DNA of 8,968 bases from Clostridia bacterium (lineage in GTDB: Bacteria; Bacillota; Clostridia; Oscillospirales; CAG-272). The stretch lies in the NCBI GenBank assembly GCA_900769475.1, contig CAAGGQ010000058.1:1-8968 (forward strand), in the 5' to 3' direction. Under the pieces are notes generated by a model that worked only from the letters and a program-made list of their open reading frames with translations, made no database searches and was not told the DNA's origin. Each line of letters starts with the position of its first letter. Position 1 is the stretch's first letter. This document shows positions 6,185 through 8,968 of the stretch, piece by piece. The translations under genes were made by a program, and so were the position numbers.

Positions 6185-6997
6185 TTATTCCTTTAATAGC
6201 TGTTCCAGTTCCTTTCGCTGTGGCGCGGTATACTCGTAAACGGTTTCCTTAAACCATTTCTCCTCCAAAAAATCCTCCGCAAAGGCATCGATCACCTTTT
6301 GGGCAATGCGAAACTGGGATCTGGCTTTTTCCATCTCCCCTCGCTCCCGCAGGTGCTTTCCCGCAATGAGGAGCATGTGAATCAGATCGTCGGCAGAGAT
6401 ATTCTTCTGCTTCTGCGCCGCCTCGTAGCTCTCCTCCCCGTGCAACAGGGTGGCCATGAGCTCCAGCTTTGAGAAGTAGATCTCCGGGATCCGTTCCAGC
6501 GTGGGACGGATGAGATCCTCCTGCCCGTTCTCCTTATAGCAAGCGGCCAGAATACGGCAGGCGTCGTATTTGACCGAATCGTCCTTAGAGGATTCGATCA
6601 GGGTTTTGCAAAGAGGGATCACCTCGTCGGCTCGCGTTTGGTAATCCAAGGTGTAAAGAAGATTGTTCAATATAATGTCGTTCCCGGGAAAGCGCTGTAG
6701 GCCATCCCGCAGAATCTGCTCGGATCTTGCCGTATCGGAAAAGCGATATTGGTACGCCTCGATGCAAATGGCATCCACCTGCTTTTCGATCTCAAACAGA
6801 TTAAAATCAAAAAGCTCATCGGTGGAAACACCAAAGAAGGAAGCAATGGCAGGGATCATGGCAACGTCGGGCATGGTGTAGCCGTTCTCCCATTTGGAAA
6901 CGGCTTGAAAGGATACCCCAAGATAGCCGGCAAATACCTCCTGGGAAATATTTTTCTGCTTTCGTAGGGCTTTGATCTTTTCTCCAAGTGCAATCAT
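6185..6997 (-). CDS. XRE-family transcriptional regulator with TPR-like C-terminal domain (second copy)
   Basis: Probable cytosolic DNA-binding regulator of 270 residues. The XRE/HTH_3 domain spans about 3-64: LGEKIKALRKQKNISQEVFA, recognition helix VSFQAVSKWENGYTMPD (28-44), then AIASFFGVSTDELFDF. The remainder is helical: EQILRDGLQRFPGNDIILNN (93-112) parallels LREGLVEFPQNERLLLA of the neighbouring regulator. Later helices include VIPLCKTLIESSKDD (126-140) and EMEKARSQFRIAQKVIDAF (221-239). It lacks the long C-terminal extension of the 387-residue paralogue. The start is set at MIALGEK because GGAGG lies eight bases upstream; an in-frame extension to 7075 would run through the promoter. It has its own promoter, inverted repeats around the leader and a terminator, so it seems to be a single-gene unit. 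Its targets are not evident. Peptide-responsive control is conceivable from the architecture but unsupported. Confidence 0.88.
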   Translation of the reverse strand: MIALGEKIKALRKQKNISQEVFAGYLGVSFQAVSKWENGYTMPDVAMIPAIASFFGVSTDELFDFNLFEIEKQVDAICIEAYQYRFSDTARSEQILRDGLQRFPGNDIILNNLLYTLDYQTRADEVIPLCKTLIESSKDDSVKYDACRILAACYKENGQEDLIRPTLERIPEIYFSKLELMATLLHGEESYEAAQKQKNISADDLIHMLLIAGKHLRERGEMEKARSQFRIAQKVIDAFAEDFLEEKWFKETVYEYTAPQRKELEQLLKE

Positions 6998-7041
6998 GGT
7001 AGGTTCCTCCAATTCAGTATGGGATCCGCGTATCCTACCAT
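6996..7041 (-). promoter_or_regulatory. Inverted repeats spanning the leader of the second XRE-TPR gene
   Basis: On the minus strand, ATGGTAGG (7034-7041), just after the -10 box, is the exact reverse complement of CCTACCAT (6996-7003), which overlaps the ATG. The arms are 30 bases apart and enclose the ribosome site. Inside lies a second dyad at 7017-7038 (GTA..GGAT/ATCC..TAC). These could be paired operators for autorepression or, if transcription starts far enough upstream, an RNA fold covering the start codon. Confidence 0.35.
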
Positions 7042-7042
7042 T

Positions 7043-7071
7043 ATTATAACAGTTTTTTTTGGTAAAATCAA
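7043..7071 (-). promoter_or_regulatory. Sigma-A promoter of the second XRE-TPR gene
   Basis: On the minus strand, TTGATT (7066-7071), a 17-base A-rich spacer, then TATAAT (7043-7048). The predicted leader is about 39 bases. No convincing terminator separates it from the SipL-like gene ending at 7116, so readthrough from that gene is possible. Confidence 0.75.
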
Positions 7072-7115
7072 TCACGCAGATGGAGAGAATTTTTCTACCT
7101 TGGGTTGAAAAAGAA

Positions 7116-8657
7116 TCACATCAGAAGATACCCTACCCCTGCCAGGGAATCGACAGAATCGGCTCCGGGAACCCCCGAAAGGCCATTTTCCTCGGCCACC
7201 GCCGCAATAGGACGGTGATAGCGTTTGGCAACGCTCCACAGGGTATCCTCCCCGGAGGGATAGCAGATAGTGTACGCGGCAGTTCCCCGCTCTACGGGCT
7301 CGGCAAAATGCGCCTCGGTAAGCCGCTTGACCGTGGTTTCACACGCCGCATAATAGCAGACCGCCAGCTCGGCATCCACACCGATCCGAGTCCCGTCCAT
7401 CCGCGCTCGACAGGAGATCACGTCCACACTCACGCCGGAATCGGTCACCTCCCGATCCACACCGTCAGCCTCATAGCGGAAGGGGATCTCAAACTCCTGC
7501 GCCGTCAGCTCCTCCCCACCAAGGATCACATGGCAACGGCACTTTCCGCTGATACAGAGCTTTCCGCGCTCCCGTTCCAGAGTCAGCACCGTGGGCTGTG
7601 CTTGAATGTCGATCACCGACGCGGTGGGACGGATTCCCACCTCCTCCAGAGCAAGAGTAGTATTGAGAGAGAAATTTCCATTGCCGCACCGCAAAGCACC
7701 GGGCAAACGAAGTTCTCCATAACGGCTTTCCCCTGCCGCTACGGTGGAATAAAGATCCTTGGTGTAGACCACCGTGCAATTCCTCTGGGCATGCACCCAG
7801 AGCCGCGCCGTGAGGTCGCAGAGGATCCGATGATCCTCCACGGTAACCCGCAGATCTGAACAAACGCCGTGGGCACAGGTGGCACAGTTGACCTCGGCAC
7901 CATCGGCCACCACGGTTTGCAGAAAGGGGATGCGCCGCAGAAATACTGTGGAGGACGCAGGTTCGCTTTCATAGGTGCAGACCAGTTTCAGGCAGACCTC
8001 ACCTCGACAGTCGACCACACCGCTCCCCGCAGAAGTCTCGGTCACAAATACCTGCCCTTGAGCGAAGATCACCCGAAGATCCTCCCGTCCGCCCTCGCAG
8101 AGGATCTCGTCAGCCAGCTGCAGAGGCTCTCCAAGACCGGAGAAGACCTCCATGGCCTCAACGTTGCCGCAAAGACGCTCCACGGCCTCGGCTCCCGCAC
8201 CGCTGATCTGTTCCTCCAGAATTCGCGTTCCAAAGATCTTGACCCGCGCCCGCAGGCGGCACTTGACCGAGAGCTTTCGAGGGCCGGCCACACGTCCCAC
8301 CGCAAGATCGGGAAGCACCTCGGCCTCGCAAACCAGTCCCTCGTTCAAGTCCACGTCTGCCGTGCCCTCCACAGGCACGCTAAAGCGATATTCCTCGCTC
8401 TGGGTAAAGCAATACAGGGCCTGATCGTTGCCCGCATAGAGAATACAGTAGTCCACCGTTCCCGAGAATTCGGCACTCCCCGCCCCCAGATATTTGTCCG
8501 GCGGGGCTACCGTGGCTTGCACGCGCAAGAGTCGCTTGATCTCAGGCTGATAATCGGGAAGAGAGAAATCCCCCGAGAGCTCGGTCATCACCTGCCGATC
8601 GCACAGTGGCATTTGCAGCCGCAGAAAATCCTGCTCCTTTTGGTTGTAGTTGTCCAT
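7116..8657 (-). CDS. sipL: SipL-like DUF3794 (SPOCS)/LysM spore protein
   Basis: Probable sporulation protein of the SipL type. In Clostridioides difficile, SipL binds the coat morphogenetic ATPase SpoIVA through its LysM domain and is needed for coat assembly. The 513-residue product has DUF3794-like beta-rich repeats at about 25-145 (FSLPDYQPEIKRLLRV at 31-46), about 175-245 and about 345-450 (VIDIQAQPTVLTLERERGKL). A C-terminal LysM-like domain spans about 464-512: YPSGEDTLWSVAKRYHR, then EENGLSG. Order and size fit SipL. There are about 23 cysteines, including CATCAHGVC (258-266). The start MDNYNQ has AAAGGAG eight bases upstream; an open extension to 8741 would include a terminator stem and promoter. 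A sigma-E-like promoter precedes it, consistent with mother-cell expression. Other DUF3794-LysM coat proteins exist, so the symbol is by architecture only. Confidence 0.82.
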   Translation of the reverse strand: MDNYNQKEQDFLRLQMPLCDRQVMTELSGDFSLPDYQPEIKRLLRVQATVAPPDKYLGAGSAEFSGTVDYCILYAGNDQALYCFTQSEEYRFSVPVEGTADVDLNEGLVCEAEVLPDLAVGRVAGPRKLSVKCRLRARVKIFGTRILEEQISGAGAEAVERLCGNVEAMEVFSGLGEPLQLADEILCEGGREDLRVIFAQGQVFVTETSAGSGVVDCRGEVCLKLVCTYESEPASSTVFLRRIPFLQTVVADGAEVNCATCAHGVCSDLRVTVEDHRILCDLTARLWVHAQRNCTVVYTKDLYSTVAAGESRYGELRLPGALRCGNGNFSLNTTLALEEVGIRPTASVIDIQAQPTVLTLERERGKLCISGKCRCHVILGGEELTAQEFEIPFRYEADGVDREVTDSGVSVDVISCRARMDGTRIGVDAELAVCYYAACETTVKRLTEAHFAEPVERGTAAYTICYPSGEDTLWSVAKRYHRPIAAVAEENGLSGVPGADSVDSLAGVGYLLM

Positions 8658-8692
8658 AGAATCCGCTCCTTTACACAAAACTAATGTGCTAC

Positions 8693-8721
8693 ATCCTATG
8701 CAAAGAAGGATCGGTTTATGC
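8693..8721 (-). promoter_or_regulatory. Sigma-E-like sporulation promoter of the SipL-like gene
   Basis: On the minus strand, GCATAAA (8715-8721), a 14-base spacer, then CATAGGAT (8693-8700). This resembles the mother-cell sigma-E consensus (ATA-centred -35, CATACANT -10, about 14-base spacing), with two -10 mismatches. I see no good sigma-A promoter between the upstream terminator and the gene. The leader would be roughly 30 bases. Confidence 0.55.
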
Positions 8722-8754
8722 AAAAAAATCCCCCTCGGCAAAGCCGAGGGGGAT
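8722..8754 (-). terminator. Intrinsic terminator of the small peptide gene
   Basis: Twelve-pair stem ATCCCCCTCGGC/GCCGAGGGGGAT (8728-8754) with a 3-base loop, followed on the minus strand by seven T. It lies 16 bases after the small gene's stop and closes that unit before the SipL-like gene. Confidence 0.93.
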
Positions 8755-8770
8755 GGGTGCTTGAGTGGAA

Positions 8771-8902
8771 TTAGGCGATGGGGGTCTCGTTGCCGCCGCC
8801 GATCTCGCCCCAGTCAAAGTCGGGGTTTCCTGCGGAGGTCGTTACAATATCCTCCACTTCCAGCTCGATGATCTCGATCATCGCTCTCTCATAATTCTTC
8901 AT
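8771..8902 (-). CDS. Small acidic peptide of 43 residues, function unknown
   Basis: The open frame starts MKNYERAMIEIIELEVEDIV and continues TTSAGNPDFDWGEIGGGNET before ending PIA. I do not recognise a named family. The N-terminal 20 residues look like a short amphipathic helix or strand rich in Glu, Ile and Val. After TTSAG comes a flexible acidic tail with a GGG run. There is no signal peptide, membrane segment or cysteine. The pattern of a Lys/Tyr-rich start, an acidic EIIELE-type stretch and then TTS with a Gly/Asp-rich tail resembles short uncharacterised proteins I have seen in gut Clostridia; this is memory, not a search result. The gene is supported by a near-perfect ribosome site (AAAGGAGG, eight bases before ATG) and a strong terminator just after the stop. 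It may be co-transcribed with the gene ending at 8931. A RiPP-like precursor is one possibility, but no modification enzyme is visible. Confidence 0.7.
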   Translation of the reverse strand: MKNYERAMIEIIELEVEDIVTTSAGNPDFDWGEIGGGNETPIA

Positions 8903-8930
8903 TTCTATTCCCTCCTTTGTTCTTTTTCTA

Positions 8931-8968
8931 TTACTTGTTTGCTGCTGCGGATGCTGCGAACTTCAGAA
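8931..8968 (-). CDS. C-terminal end of an unidentified gene, cut by the window edge
   Basis: The minus strand reads LKFAASAAANK followed by TAA at 8931-8933, then a 28-base gap containing the ribosome site of the 43-residue peptide gene. One frame opens from the window edge and closes exactly where a short intergenic gap begins, which suggests the tail of an upstream gene of the same transcript. Eleven residues are too few to name a family, and the frame choice is not certain. Confidence 0.35.
   Translation of the reverse strand, partial: LKFAASAAANK

Noticed and set aside
6997..7075. Longer N-terminus for the second XRE-TPR gene
   Set aside because: It would overlap the -35 and -10 boxes; the XRE domain begins right after the ATG at 6997, which has GGAGG.
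7072..7115. Terminator downstream of the SipL-like gene
   Set aside because: Only a 6-pair A/T stem (TTTTTC/GAAAAA) with an 11-base loop is visible, too weak to call.
7059..8684. Plus-strand frames opposite the SipL-like gene
   Set aside because: No ribosome sites or recognisable domains; the minus-strand protein has clear DUF3794 and LysM features.
8657..8741. Longer N-terminus for the SipL-like gene
   Set aside because: It would include part of the upstream terminator stem and the sigma-E-like promoter; the ATG at 8657 has AAAGGAG at the right distance.

Overview
The window looks like chromosomal DNA from a Gram-positive, spore-forming member of the Clostridia (Bacillota), possibly an uncultured or gut Oscillospirales-like organism. 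The support is: strong AGGAGG-type ribosome sites 7-8 bases before nearly every start, sigma-A promoters with 16-17 base spacers, a SipL-like DUF3794/LysM spore protein behind a sigma-E-like promoter, and tandem XRE-TPR regulators of a type common in Clostridia. Base composition is moderately G+C-rich by eye. Every supported gene is on the minus strand, so transcription runs from high to low coordinates. Long plus-strand frames are shadows of these genes.

From right to left (transcription order): the last codons of an unidentified gene enter at the window edge (8931-8968). A 43-residue acidic peptide gene with a strong ribosome site and a strong terminator follows (8771-8902). Next is a 513-residue SipL-like spore envelope/coat-assembly protein (7116-8657) with a sigma-E-like promoter. 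Two XRE-type regulators with helical-repeat C-terminal regions follow (6185-6997 and 4868-6031). Each has its own promoter, candidate operator and terminator, and the two terminators are identical in sequence. A metal-dependent cyclase/arylformamidase-like hydrolase (4139-4753) has its own promoter.

A pyrimidine salvage operon then runs uraA-upp (4015 to 1895): uracil permease imports uracil and uracil phosphoribosyltransferase converts it to UMP. The genes are 3 bases apart, with a promoter in front, a hairpin at the mRNA 5' end and a strong terminator behind. A Ste24-type M48 membrane metalloprotease (537-1763) has its own promoter.

At the left edge is the oddest region. The C-terminal half of a type I DAHP synthase (shikimate pathway entry enzyme) lacks its first half. 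It is preceded, in the same frame, by what reads as the first residues of a two-component response-regulator receiver domain, with a stop and no in-frame ATG just upstream. This is either a deletion/recombination scar with a frameshift or an assembly error.

Apart from that junction, the main points for a second look are the small peptide gene, the cysteine-rich SipL-like protein with its sporulation promoter, and the paired regulators with duplicated terminators. I found no tRNA, rRNA, CRISPR array or insertion sequence, and no complete novel multi-gene system. No stretch over about 300 bases is without a gene.
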